Shown here one piece after another: positions 23,101-40,285 of a stretch of DNA of 64,000 nt. The stretch is from Apostichopus japonicus (Eukaryota; Echinodermata; Holothuroidea; Aspidochirotida; Stichopodidae). The notes beneath the pieces were generated by a model. That model was not told the DNA's origin and did not search any database. It saw only the letters and a list, made by a program, of their open reading frames with translations. Position numbers and translations under genes: made by a program. The stretch covers positions 12,832,077 to 12,896,076 of the forward strand of contig NC_092582.1 in assembly GCF_037975245.1 (NCBI RefSeq), in the 5' to 3' direction. Positions within the stretch are counted from its first letter, which is position 1. The number at the start of each line of letters is the position of its first letter.

Positions 23101-25843
23101 ACACTGAGATGCCGGTCGTATAAACTGAAAACGAGGCAAGAACACCCAAAAGTCGACAGACACAAGTTTTTGCATCACTTGGCTGTAGCCTCCATGCAGT
23201 GACTTATTATTAAAAGCTTGACATTAACGTTTTCATCATCTTTTAATACCCTAGTCACGAACCACATATATATGAGACGAAGTTAAAATCATAAAAGGCG
23301 CCCTCTTTAAGACGAGTTATCCTAGATGGCAGAGGGAACGTGAGGCCGTCTGACCATCTGTTGAAAACCAGCCGAGCGTTCGAAGCCTACTCAGTCAACT
23401 CTCAACAAGCTAGCGAGTCGGAAATTTTGACGGTAGCGGCATTTTGATTAAAAATTGCGATCAAACGGTGTGCGACGGGGAAATACAAGGTTCCGCATTG
23501 TTAGAAAGCTGTACTACGTAAAATGTTACAACGGAGCTATTTGGTTGTATAATATCAACCCGTGTACAGGAATAGATGGACGCCTAATGCATCCGTTCAG
23601 GAATGCTGCAATTCTAGCGCTGTGTTATATCATTTTCAATAACAACGGATTTTTTTTTTTGAATAATAACATAAGAAAAAATAAGGGTCTCTTTTTTTTG
23701 ATGGCATCATCTGGGATATATAACGGTTAACATTTTACCCATTAAATTTTTAATTTTTTACGAAACTGTGGTTCTGGAAGCAAAAACAAACCCGTTAATA
23801 TTTTATAAGACAGGATTTCGATAACAGAGTGAATTCCCAACGCACCGTCCGTGTAATTGATATTCACAACGGAGGAATTACCTAACTTTTGATGTTTCAA
23901 TCATTCTAGGATAACTATTCGCAGACACCGACTGTCATCGAATTTTAGCTCATGCTAAAGAATTGGGTTGATTCATTGTGTGTGTGTGTGTGTGCGTTTG
24001 TCTGTATATATGTATTTGCGCTTATTGGAGATATCGACACACAAACGAAAGTTGCTGGTTTGGTAAAAACAATCATATTTTGAACAGTGTGTAATAATCT
24101 CGCAATCTAACCGGCATATCAACAGTCACATAATCCGATTTACACCCATGAGCTTATACATTGCTTCTATATTACCGACTTGATTTATCCTATAGGGGAT
24201 GACAGCTTGCCTGGAATGAGATTTATTTCTCTCCGCCAGTACTTCGCCGTGTTATGTTTCATTTTCAAGTTTGTCTTGTTAGAAATATCAACCATGGGTA
24301 ATATCCAACATACATGTAAGACATATTGACACCCCAGAGTGGGTCTGCCTATAGACGTTCTGCATGTTATCATGTTAAATTGTAACTCTTCAGATATTAC
24401 AAGGGAAATTGTCATCAAGACCATATGTTAACTTAGTGAAACACCAATCAACAATTGTATCAAAATATGTTGTATTCGATGTGCAATGATCTTCCAAGAA
24501 CTGGTAAGCAGTATAATATTGCAATGTATAGCCTAGAGATATGTTCACGCCACACCTTGTTAAACCGTCTGTCTATACCAGCACATGCAGCTAAAATTAT
24601 TTCCACATGCGCCAGCAGCGTTCTTGCCTAAGTAAATAAATACATGCATGGTGGTATTTCTGATATTGATCAACTGAGCACTTACACAATATCTTTGGCT
24701 ATGTGTGCGGCTTTTCTTATATAATTGGAGGAGCTTGTTTCGCAATTTAAGTCATCAAGTGAAAACCAAAAACCAAGAGTCTAGGCTAAGTCTATATCTC
24801 ATTTATCGGGATATTCAGAAAACTGGAGCTACTTTAGGTTAATTGTACGTGTATCATGCCACTACGTGAAAATCAGAACACTATTGATTCAGTGATATGA
24901 AAGATTTATTTTAACACGTGATCATTGATTCAGACGGGACTAAATTTTGAAAGAACGAGAAAAGCGATATTAAAAAAAAATAGTAAAAAATAATTGTCAA
25001 TTTTCGAATAGACCTACAACAACGATTCGCGTCATCTTGCATAATATATGAATGCATACGTGTGCTTACCAACAGGATTAAAAACACAGTTGTTCTTTAG
25101 CTAAGAACACACAAGACTATGCTATATGGTCCAGCACGCGGGCATGAGTTAAGCTAATCCACGACTTATCAACATTTGTACTCTATACTTGATACGGTTA
25201 ACATTAAATATCAACAGTGAACTCAGACGTCTTTTATCTCGAAGGTCGTCGTTGCTTTACCACTGTGATAAGTCATTGTTTACATTCCCCGGTCTATGGA
25301 CTTGTTTCCATTTCGGCTAATCGTGCGGACAAACCAAACAGCGATTAAGTTCACTTCATTCGTTCTCGTGCCCAGCATCAACATCGAAGTAAAGTCGACG
25401 TGTGCATTCATTATTATTGTTCACATGAATCGACACGGCAAGAAGAACTGTTTAATTACACTTTGAAAGTCACCGCTTTATGATGGATTTCATAGTTGAG
25501 AAATATGTACATCCTATATTTGAAATGAGCTGGTTATGATTATTCTATTTTATGATTATTCATATCTAGAAGTATACAGTTCCATTTATCGCATCTGAGA
25601 GAGCTGCTTTTGTAATTGACATTTTAGGAAAGGACTTAACTGAAATAAAGGTCATTTTCGTTACTCTTTTGCATTTTGTTTTGGAAGTAGACTTATCGGA
25701 ACTTTGAATTTGGATCACTTTACGGACAAGAAGTTACGAAAAGTGGACAATCTCTCTTTGCTTTGGAAAAGTCAGCTTGTAACTGAGTCCAGGATTACTT
25801 GATCTATAGCCTATGATATTATATGACCAACTGAAAGTTCAAA

Positions 25844-26884
25844 ATGGAGTATTTTAATTTCTCCAGCACTTCACCGGCCACAGATCCTCCCGAGGTAACT
25901 GAAACGCCATATTATGATGTTCCATTGCACAAAATTGTCCGTTTAATAGCTGTAGATATCACTGGTATTTTGAGTATTGTGTTAAACGCCATGAACCTGA
26001 TTGTGCTAAAACACATCAACTGTTTTGGTGACGTCACAATGCAGATAATCAAAGTGCTAGCTATCGTCGACTTATGCACGGGTGTTGTTGTTATCGCATT
26101 GGAAAACTCCTATCTGTTAACTAGCATACCCGATAACTGGGGCGGATATTGCAAGACACTGTTTCCCATAGTAGTCTTTTGTGGATTATTTTCGTGTTTT
26201 CTGCTTGGTCTCTTAAGTTTTGATAGATACATGGCAATACGGAGGCCTCTAAGATACCCCGTACTATTTACCAATAAATGGTTAATAGTAATGATATCGA
26301 TATGTGCATTCGTTGCATTATGTGACGTACTTCTGACGTCATGGAGAAAACTTCCATTGGATGGCTTCTTCTTCTTCGAACCGACTCGTTATTGCAGAAT
26401 GGAGATCTCAGGCGATACGACCTCCGTGTTTCTTATGATCGGTAACTTAACTGTACTGGTGGCTGTCATAGCAATCACCTACATCAATGTCCATTTAGTT
26501 ATCATTGCATGGCGTCATGCCACCAAGATAAGGGACTCAGAAGTCATGTCGCAAGGACCTGAAAGCGCCAACCTCACTGCTACCTCCGCGGCTGTGACCA
26601 TGACGCCAACGCCCACTCGACGCCCGCGTGTGAAGCGTCGAAATGAATTTAGGGCGCTAAGGACGGTTCTGGTGATGACGTTATCCTTTTACCTTGCCTG
26701 GTTACCAATGTTTATAGATGTGACCATGTACGTGTTTTTTAAGTTCGATACGCCCGCAGCTTACGAGTTTGTGACGTATTATTTGCCATATTCGAATAGC
26801 TGGTGGAATCCAATCATATACTTACTAATGAACAGGGCATACCGCAAAGCTGCTAGGAGACACGTTCTATGTTTTTACAAGTGA
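25844..26884 (+). CDS. Class A (rhodopsin-like) G protein-coupled receptor, intronless
   Basis: A 346-residue seven-transmembrane receptor of unknown ligand, expected in the plasma membrane and coupling to heterotrimeric G proteins. Class A landmarks are all visible: TM1 asparagine in VLNAMN, TM2 LAIVD, TM3 cysteine in YCKTLF, DRY in SFDRYMAI, and the ECL2 cysteine in RYCRME. TM6 ends LAWLP (for CWxP) and TM7 has NPIIY, with a basic helix 8 after it. The N-terminus has a glycosylation site NFS at 5-7. ICL3 is Thr/Pro- and Arg-rich (TPTPTRRPRVKRR). The start ATG has a good context (AAAATGG). A single exon is common in lineage-expanded invertebrate receptor families. I cannot assign it to an amine, peptide or opsin group. 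Confidence 0.9.
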   Translation: MEYFNFSSTSPATDPPEVTETPYYDVPLHKIVRLIAVDITGILSIVLNAMNLIVLKHINCFGDVTMQIIKVLAIVDLCTGVVVIALENSYLLTSIPDNWGGYCKTLFPIVVFCGLFSCFLLGLLSFDRYMAIRRPLRYPVLFTNKWLIVMISICAFVALCDVLLTSWRKLPLDGFFFFEPTRYCRMEISGDTTSVFLMIGNLTVLVAVIAITYINVHLVIIAWRHATKIRDSEVMSQGPESANLTATSAAVTMTPTPTRRPRVKRRNEFRALRTVLVMTLSFYLAWLPMFIDVTMYVFFKFDTPAAYEFVTYYLPYSNSWWNPIIYLLMNRAYRKAARRHVLCFYK

Positions 26885-32550
<5,666 letters not shown>

Positions 32551-33600
32551 AAAAATGGTTGATATGTGTGCATATCGATAACCACAATGTCTGACAAGAA
32601 TCAAAATCTCTAGGCATGAATTAATAACAAACATGACGCACCTACGTTTAAGAAATATAGATCGATTTTTCGCTTTCGATAGGAAAATAGGCCTACATTG
32701 ATACCGTAAAAGTTTCGCATTTTGCGTCATGGACCAGTTCTAATCAAATCCCTGACAGTACATCGACATTTCAAGGCTGCGTAGTAAAGCTGTCACCTTT
32801 GCTCGCAATCGAAGATATGCAATATTTCACGATTTTTTCAACTGCTTGCTTCCCAAATAAGACACACAAAAAAAGGTTTACCCATTTTACAGTGTACATA
32901 CAGGAACTATAACGAAGAAAATGTTGAATCTCAGAAATATTAGAAACTTAAAACGAAGTAAAGGGGCGAGGCATGGCTAGTAATTACTTTTAAGCATAAT
33001 GTTTTATTAATACTTTGGAGTATCCTTAGTCATTCAACAAGACTTGAGAACTGGGAAATTGAACACGTATAGGCTGCTAACTAGTAAAGGTAGGTCCACA
33101 TACTGTTTCAGCCTAATTTTGTCGCCATTTTACCTTCTTTTCTTGAAAATTTTAATTCTGAAAGTGACATATTTCCTAAATTTTCCTCTTAACATTTCAT
33201 AGTGTACTTGTCTCTCCGAGCTGAGTCTGTCTTTTCAAGTCAACTTTGATAAAGTCTGACTCAAGCAAACCTATAACATATATATGTAGGCCGTATATAA
33301 GGTATTTCCTCCCACTTGCCATCAACAAATAAACTGATGGTGTGTGTCTGTGTATAGGTCTCGTACCACCATTAATTGTTCCATTGACTTACACACTAAA
33401 CTCGTCACTTTCAAGACCTGCCAAAGCATAGGTAGAAGTTTTCAACTGGTATATCCTACCCACCACATGATAGCTGAGATCTTGTCCTATCATGGCACTT
33501 GCATATCACGACCGTTTAGATTTTGAGCTAGGGGAGGAGCAAGATTAGCATACTGAACCCCCACCCTTCCATCTGCTCGCTCGGAGTAATATCAACATTT

Positions 33601-33690
33601 AATTTATTTATTTGTTTGCCACAAAAGTACAAAGTGGAGGGAAGTCTTCCATAAAGCTTAGAAGCTTAACAATGTGGAAGACTTCCTGAA
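33601..33690 (-). mobile_element. 3' end fragment of a LINE related to the 34081-38491 element
   Basis: On the minus strand this reads through GGAAGTCTTCC, TTGTTAAGCTTC, a second GGAAGACTTCC and a tail AACAAATAAATAAATTA. It lines up with 38385-38485 of the full-length LINE (AGTCTTCTAC, TTTGTTAAGCTG, GGAAGACTTCC, AACAAATAAATAAATC). It is truncated just inside the 3' hairpin and abuts a (AAAAG)n array. Confidence 0.8.
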
Positions 33691-33691
33691 G

Positions 33692-33750
33692 AAAGAAAAG
33701 AAAAGAAAAGAAAAGAAAAGAAAAGAAAAGAAAAGAAAAGAAAAGAAAAA
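33692..33750. repeat. (AAAAG)n microsatellite
   Basis: About eleven units of GAAAA, starting immediately at the truncated end of the antisense LINE fragment. Confidence 0.95.
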
Positions 33751-34080
33751 ACAAAATATATATATGTGTATGAATACATACATAGATATAAGATATAAGA
33801 TTTAACCAAAGAATTTCTAAAATGGTTTTAAGCCACCTTTGATCCTCCCTTTTTTCACACCATCTGTATGCTCTTTCATATAAAGGCAGAACAAACAATG
33901 ATGGTAACTGATAATATGCTTAAACAAGCATTACCTTAGGTACTTTTACCTCATACTGATACCGTATAGACAACGTATAGACAACCTTTTTCAACGTCTC
34001 AATATCTTTCAGTATATTTCCTGTTAACTACATATTCTGAACGATATTTCGGAAGAGAACATATTGAGGACTACCCGCAT

Positions 34081-35310
34081 GTGTATTCTATATCATTATA
34101 TCACCAATTACGAAGAATTTGTTTCACTTTTAAGCGTTTGACATTCGGCAACGACGCCTATAGGCGTTCGTTCGCCTCACGTTACACTGCGATGGATTCC
34201 GCGAAACGCCAAAAAATGGGTGAGTTAAAGGAGTGTAGTGTTAGAGTGTCGGACCGAGGATACGAAGTCAATGATTTGGTGAAGGCAATCATTGGGGATA
34301 TCGGAAATGACAAGGTATTAAGTTGTGTGAAATCTGGGGGATATTGGACAATTACTCTACGAAACAGGGAGGATGCAGATTTACTCATAGAAACAGGACT
34401 TATAATCACTGGTGGGACTTGCAATGTGTATGGAGTGTCGAAATCACTTTTAACTGTTAGTGTATTTGGCGTACCCTCGTTTATTGACGACGAGGAACTC
34501 TCCGAGAAACTGCTCGAATTTGGTTGCAAACTTAAAGGACAGTGGCACCACAACACATACAAGGAATTCCCCAACATCGAGAATGGAATCCGTTACATAC
34601 GGTTAGAACTACCCGCAAAATCCAAGAGCCTTCCATATGCAATTACGGTGAACGATATACATATGATGATAAAGCATAATGGACAAACCAGGGTATGCAA
34701 TCTTTGTCTAGAAACCGACCACATCATGCGGAACTGTCCCAAATACATATGCCGAGAATGTAACGTACAGGGACATCGGGAAGCTAACTGCCCTAAAGTT
34801 AGATGCTATAACTGCAACGATTTTGGACATAAAAGTTTTAATTGTCCACAACCCGAAGCTGACGATGACGAAGACACCGACTACAACGATCACCATGCTA
34901 ACCAACTCATAACATCAACCAACAACAATCAACCAAGAGATGAAGTCATGGACTTATCCCAGACAAAAGATACGGAGCACAACGAAATAACAAAGGAGCG
35001 AGACCATAACACAACGACACATAACGAGGGTAACAATGGTAAACAACGAACAACGTCACAAATCCCACGGGCTGCAGAAAATAAGGCAACTGGAGAAACT
35101 AAACCGGCCAAAGATAAAGCTGCACGAGATAACAACAAAACCAATAATCTCGATCGCAACAACAGAGCCACTGAAATTCACCAACAGATAAAGCGAACAT
35201 TGTCCCTTGGTGAGGGGGAATTCAGAACTGTTCGACTGAAGAAAAAGACGTTTCATCCAAATCTCAGCAAAGCGAGGAATTCCAACCCTAGGATCACTGA
35301 GCCGCAATAA
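34081..35310 (+). CDS. LINE ORF1, CCHC zinc-knuckle nucleic-acid-binding protein
   Basis: The intact 409-codon ORF1 packages LINE RNA into the ribonucleoprotein particle. Residues ~50-200 form an RRM-like or globular region (YWTITLRNREDADLLIE, LLTVSVFGVPSFIDDEEL) typical of invertebrate LINE ORF1s. Three C-x2-C-x4-H-x4-C knuckles follow in tandem: C206/C209/H214/C219, C224/C227/H232/C237 and C242/C245/H250/C255. The C-terminal third is low-complexity, acidic then Asn/Thr/Lys-rich. A second in-frame ATG at 34192 (MDSAKRQK) has G at -3 and +4 and may be the true start, because the first 37 residues look less constrained. The stop TAA overlaps the ORF2 ATG by one base (TAATG). Confidence 0.85.
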   Translation: MYSISLYHQLRRICFTFKRLTFGNDAYRRSFASRYTAMDSAKRQKMGELKECSVRVSDRGYEVNDLVKAIIGDIGNDKVLSCVKSGGYWTITLRNREDADLLIETGLIITGGTCNVYGVSKSLLTVSVFGVPSFIDDEELSEKLLEFGCKLKGQWHHNTYKEFPNIENGIRYIRLELPAKSKSLPYAITVNDIHMMIKHNGQTRVCNLCLETDHIMRNCPKYICRECNVQGHREANCPKVRCYNCNDFGHKSFNCPQPEADDDEDTDYNDHHANQLITSTNNNQPRDEVMDLSQTKDTEHNEITKERDHNTTTHNEGNNGKQRTTSQIPRAAENKATGETKPAKDKAARDNNKTNNLDRNNRATEIHQQIKRTLSLGEGEFRTVRLKKKTFHPNLSKARNSNPRITEPQ

Positions 35311-38254
35311 TGATTGTATTGACAATATATTTATTACTGATGGCGACGCTATCAGCGACTGATGACATTAATCCTGCAGACAATATCACCTGCAGGTATT
35401 ATAACATTAACTCTTTTAATGATGTACAATCTCACTCCAGTTTTTCAATTTTTCACCATAATAGCCGAAGTTAAAACCAAAATTTCGACGAAATCAATAC
35501 TTTTATTTCTTTATTAAAAGAAAAATTTTCAATAATCGGTTTTACGGAAACATGGTTTACCAATATTATTTCACCCCTGATATCCATAGATAATTACACT
35601 CTCATTGAAAAACATCGTGAAAACCAAAGGGGTGGTTGCGTGTGCCTATTTATTAATAACGATCTTAACTTTAAAAATAGACCCGATCTTTCTATTTTTA
35701 ATGAATCTATTGAATCTTTATTTGTTGACGTCATATTACCCCACATGAACGAAAAGTGTACTGTAGGTATTATATATAGACCACCAAGTGGTTCTCATGA
35801 AATGTTTGATTTTTATCTTCAAAATATTCTTAGCACTATATCGGAACAACAGTGTAAATCGTATGTAATGGGAGATTATAACATTAATCTATTGGATAAA
35901 CCCAAGTCCCGCCGATTTTTAAACATCCTTTATTCCAACGGGTCCATTCCAACAATCTCTAAACCCACTCGTATTAGCAGTACTTCATCAACTTTGATTG
36001 ATAATATTATTACCAACGTTAACTTCAACATCTATTCAGGCATATTTATTACTGATCTTAGCGATCACCTACCGATTTTTCTCAAAGTATCAACCAGGAG
36101 ATATAAACAGAACCACTTTGTGAATGTTCGCAATTATAGCACCAACAATATTATACGCTTTATCGCAGAGATCCAGGACAAATTATGGGACAATATCCTG
36201 AGAGAAAATGACACTAATACTGCATATAATATATTTTATGACTGTATAAACACAACATATAGTAACTGTTTTCCATACCACAATATCAAAACTAAAAATC
36301 GCAAAAAGAAACATCCTTGGATCACAAAAGGTATTTTGACTTCTATTAAAAAGAAAAATAGGCTATTCAAAAATTACATTCAATATCCAACGCCTTATAC
36401 AACTTACCGTAACAAGCTTAATCACATTATTAGATTCTCCAAAAGATTACATTTCAACAATAAATTTTACGATACTAGAAATAATCCGAGGGGCACCTGG
36501 AATGCTATAAATGAAATTCTTCATAATGACCGTAAGCAATCAACGTATCCTGCTGCCTTCAGACACGGGGATCGCGATATTAACAATGAAAATGATATCG
36601 CAAATACCTTCAATGACTTCTTTGTCAACCTTGGCCCATCATTAGCTAACAAGATCAACTATAAAGGATCACATAACGACTTTATGAGTGACAATATAAA
36701 CAGTCACTCTATTTTACCTATCCTCTGTATGAGGAAGAACTTAAACAAATCGCTACTTCGTGTCTAAAACCCAATAAAGCAGGATATGATGATTTCAAGC
36801 CCGGAATTATTAAGCATATTATCCCTTTTATTACAAAACCACTGGCCCATATATGCAATTTGTCTTTTCAAACTGGCACGTTTCCAGATAAATTAAAAGT
36901 TTCAAAAGTTATACCGGTGTATAAAAAGGGTGACAAAGATAATTACGAAAATTACCGGCCTATATCTTTGTTGTCGTGCTTTTCTAAAATAATTGAAAGG
37001 CTTATGTTTAATCGTATTTTTAATTTTCTTAACAAGCATGATATTCTATGTAATCAGCAGTATGGTTTTAGAGCAGATCACTCTACTGAACTTGCATTGG
37101 CAGATGCTATTGACAAATTATCCAGCAGCTTAGATAACAATAAAACTTACATTGGTGTATTTCTAGACCTTTCAAAGGCTTTCGACACTATTGATCATGT
37201 TATCTTAATGAGTAAATTGCACCACTACGGTATTAGAGGAACAACACTGAATTGGATAGACAGTTATATTACAAATCGTTATCAATATACCTCTTACAAA
37301 AGCTCTACTTCTCGTATTGCAGAAATTCAATGCGGTGTCCCACAGGGTTCAATTTTAGGCCCATTGCTTTTCATTTTATATGTCAATGACATCTGCCAAA
37401 TTTCTAAATTTGCAAACATTACATTATTTGCTGATGATACAAGTGTTTTCTTCGATTCAGATATAAATGCAAATTCATTCCATATTCAAATTTCTAATGA
37501 ACTAAGTAAATTTAATAACTGGTTTTCTGCCAATAAACTATCACTTAATATTGGCAAAACTAATTATATTGCGTTTAATACTTCCAGAAATTTTAGCTGG
37601 GATAAAGATATCACCATGGGTGGTATAATTCTAAAACAAGTTTATACTACTAAGTTTTTAGGTGTATATATTGATAATAAGCTTTCGTGGCATGAGCACA
37701 TTTCTACAGTATGCAGGAAAGCAGCGAAAAGCGTTGGGATTTTATCAAAGTTGAAATTTCTCCTACCAGAGCGCATATTGAAGACTCTCTACCAAACTTT
37801 GGTCGTTCCACACATCTCATATTGTTCAATTATCTGGTCTGGCACGCCAGAAACCAATCTTCATCCTCTTATTATCATCCAAAAGAAAGCCATGCGCCAC
37901 ATTTCACGTGTTGCACCTCGTGAACACACAAATCAACTTTTCAAGAATCTCAACTTATTAAAAGTTACCGACATTTTTCGTGTAAATCTTGCCACGTTTG
38001 CATATAAGGCATGGAATGGTTTATTGCCAAACATATTTCATGATTTCTTAACTAGTAACAGTGTGATACATCACCACAACACACGGAATGCTGATAATGC
38101 ACATTACTTTTCTTATAAAACATCAATTGGGAGGCTTCGTCTTAGAAATCGTGCAATAAAGACATGGAATTCCATAACAGAGAGCTTCAAAACCAAAGTA
38201 TCCAGTAAAATATTCAAAAAGCATCTGACCAAAGACGTTATATCCAGATATTAA
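35310..38254 (+). pseudogene. LINE ORF2, endonuclease-reverse transcriptase, two disabling mutations
   Basis: ORF2 nicks target DNA and reverse-transcribes the LINE RNA in place. It is ~980 codons long if its breaks are disregarded. It starts at the ATG overlapping the ORF1 stop. Endonuclease motifs are GFTETWF (~35538), GDYNINLL (~35872) and LSDHLPIF (~36057). Reverse-transcriptase motifs are NYRPISLLS, the motif A stretch FLDLSKAFDTID, GVPQGSILGPLLF, and catalytic LFADDTSVF near 37430. A conserved C-terminal region ends at TAA 38254. Disruptions: TAA at 35472-35474 within the N-terminal endonuclease segment (…HHNSRS stop NQNFDEI), where the family has a sense codon; and a frame change near 36705-36720, consistent with loss of one base beside ATTTTACC. 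The remaining frames are open. Confidence 0.88.
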
Positions 38255-38491
38255 TAAGTCACCCATTCATTTGCACGATAACAAATCATTATCGTAAATA
38301 TTATCACCATATATAGTATTCATTGATTGTCGAATTATTCTATTTTGTATTGTTATGTAAATACTTTTCTTCTTTCCTTAATACAGGGAGTCTTCTACTT
38401 TGTTAAGCTGTTGTACGCTTTTTGGAAGACTTCCTTCACACTGTAAATTTACATGTGAAAAACAAATAAATAAATCAAATCAAATCAAATC
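38255..38491 (+). other. LINE 3' UTR with stem-loop and (AAATC)n tail
   Basis: Within ~38385-38440, AGTCTTC (after GGG) pairs with the later GAAGACT (in GGAAGACTTCC), enclosing TTTGTTAAGCTG. The tail AACAAATAAATAAATC then (AAATC)3 ends at 38491. The same hairpin is kept in the antisense fragment at 33601-33690, which suggests it is the reverse-transcriptase recognition structure. Confidence 0.65.
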
Positions 38492-40060
38492 TTTCCTCCG
38501 ACAAAGGTTAACCTTTCGAGCGGATGTACACTACTCTAATTGTGGTGCGGTACCTGTATGTTAGACCTTTGTAGAAAATCAATGTGCTAAAAGGCTTGTA
38601 CACCCAAACCCTTCAAGGGAGAATCTAGAACGTCATTAAGCGGTAACGAACACACCCGATATCGCCAATATCAAGTTCAGTACGATGTGACGTCATGGAC
38701 GTCGTTGTTATGACAACCAAGCACAGACCGCTCTATAGCTATATGATACCTTTTCTCATCAACAGGAAACTGAAGTATTTAGACACCATCCTTTATAGTA
38801 AGTCCTCTGACATTATATATACTCTTTCAACATGTAACTAAGCACTGAAAAGTTAAGTTATGGGATAGAATATTTCGCATATTTCCCAATTGACGTGAAC
38901 ACTAATTGTTGGTCTCTGCAGGTAGACATGGTTGTGTCTAGTTGTTTTTCATTGTTAGGCCGGAAGCCTATACCGCCTTTAATGGGCACTTATAACGTTG
39001 TTTCTTTTTAGTTTTGCCTACCTGGATTATATATGTATTTTAATCAGGAAGTGGCACGGAATTAACTTTGCAGGTCACAGTGAAAGTTTGTATAAACAAC
39101 CTACGGGCCACCCCCCCCCCCCCCATTTAATGATGATTTGAAGCCCATGTCCATAAAAAGAAAATGGATGTGTTATATTTTATGGAAATAGTGAGAAAAA
39201 AATCTACTTGCGACTTGTCCATGTGTTACTTTTGGGTATATATCCTATTCATACAGGACCGCCCTTTAAAAAACAAACAAGCAGGGAATTTTTTTTTTCA
39301 GATTTGATAAAGTAATTCTTCTAATAGAAAGTTTAGCTATACATTAACATATTTTTGAAATTTAATCTCATGGACCGCAGGAAAATGTCGGCGAAGGCCA
39401 TACAAAATTCTACCAGCGGACCGCATTTCGCCACTTGTGCATTACATGATCAGAAAAGGGAAAGTTTAGCTTCAAATGATTATCTTTCCATGAGAAAGAG
39501 AGTGAGTTGATGGCATTAGCCAATAAGACAGTGTTACCTCAAAATCGACCCTCAACACCCAAAACGCTCTGTGGGAGGTTAATGTCACTCTCGGATGAAT
39601 AATTCACGGATTGCGTGAAACTCACTTCAAACACTGCGAACTTTGGTTTTCCACTATTCTGACGACGGGGGTGGGGTGGAGAGGGGTGGGGGGTTGTAGT
39701 ATTAAACATTAAAGGCATCATGTTCAATCTATTTTCATTGGATTTGAACGCGCCAGAAAATAAATAACACAAACCATGTATCTAACCTGAATGAAAGAGA
39801 TAGTCACAATATTCTAAAGATAAGTTTAAATAATATTGCCAATAAGATTATTGAGGTGCATGGATTTCAGCTTACGATAATGTAGCACCAGCAGGCATCA
39901 ACAATGAATCAAAAAGAAGACAAGTCTACTTCTGTTGTATATACAAATCTAACAGTGTTTTGAGTTTTGATAATCAGTCTCCTATATACGTTTATTAAAT
40001 CATTGTTGCGTTACTTTGTTGTTACTCTTAATATTAAGATGCAGGGTAATAGGCATCATG
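38492..40060. other. Intergenic region, nothing recognised
   Basis: Holds a C-homopolymer near 39110 and short ORFs only. Confidence 0.5.
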
Positions 40061-40285
40061 GGAGTGTTAGCTCAGTGGTTTACGCCGGTGCCTTACCATC
40101 ATAAGGTTCCCGGTCCGTGTCACGCCAAGATTAATGTATGTCGTCCAGTTACAGAGTTGTTGACCAATTGACAATTCATAATCATGGACGTTAAAATATG
40201 AATCGGTCAGCCTGCGGCTTTGATAAGCCAATGAAGGCTTCTCCGCGATTTCTTGCTTGCAGGAGGATCTTAAATACATACATGT
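40061..40285 (+). mobile_element. tRNA-derived SINE, copy C
   Basis: Same SINE as at 5031. A box TTAGCTCAGTGG is intact; the B box has changed to GGTCCGTGTCA, so the pol III promoter is probably weakened. Body hairpins GGCTT/AAGCC and the CTTGCAGGAGG segment remain; part of the CTGAC(TTCG) hairpin is deleted. Tail ACATACATG. Confidence 0.88.

Larger units (their letters stand above)
19743..25843. other. Intergenic region, no gene recognised
   Basis: Contains the end of the right arm (to ~20075), C- and G-homopolymers near 20500-20640, 21789 and 21915, and a (TG)n tract near 23975. One 37-bp sequence occurs at 20102-20138 and again inverted at 23373-23409. ORFs are short and chance-like. No RNA gene was seen. 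Confidence 0.5.
34081..38491 (+). mobile_element. Nearly complete non-LTR retrotransposon (LINE, Jockey/CR1 type)
   Basis: Two ORFs in LINE order: a nucleic-acid-binding ORF1 with CCHC knuckles, then an ORF2 with an apurinic-type endonuclease followed by reverse transcriptase. The 3' UTR is ~235 bp with a hairpin (AGTCTTC…GAAGACT) and a (CAAAT)n-type tail ending near 38491. There is no RNase H domain or LTR. The 5' limit is not resolved and may lie up to ~100 bp before 34081. No clear target-site duplication was found. ORF2 carries one stop and one frameshift, so this copy is not autonomous, but it is otherwise well kept and thus fairly young. The exact clade is an inference from domain order. 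Confidence 0.92.

Noticed and set aside
20102-23409. A 3.3-kb DNA transposon bounded by 37-bp inverted repeats
   Set aside because: No target-site duplication, ends do not start at the repeat edges consistently, and no transposase frame lies between.
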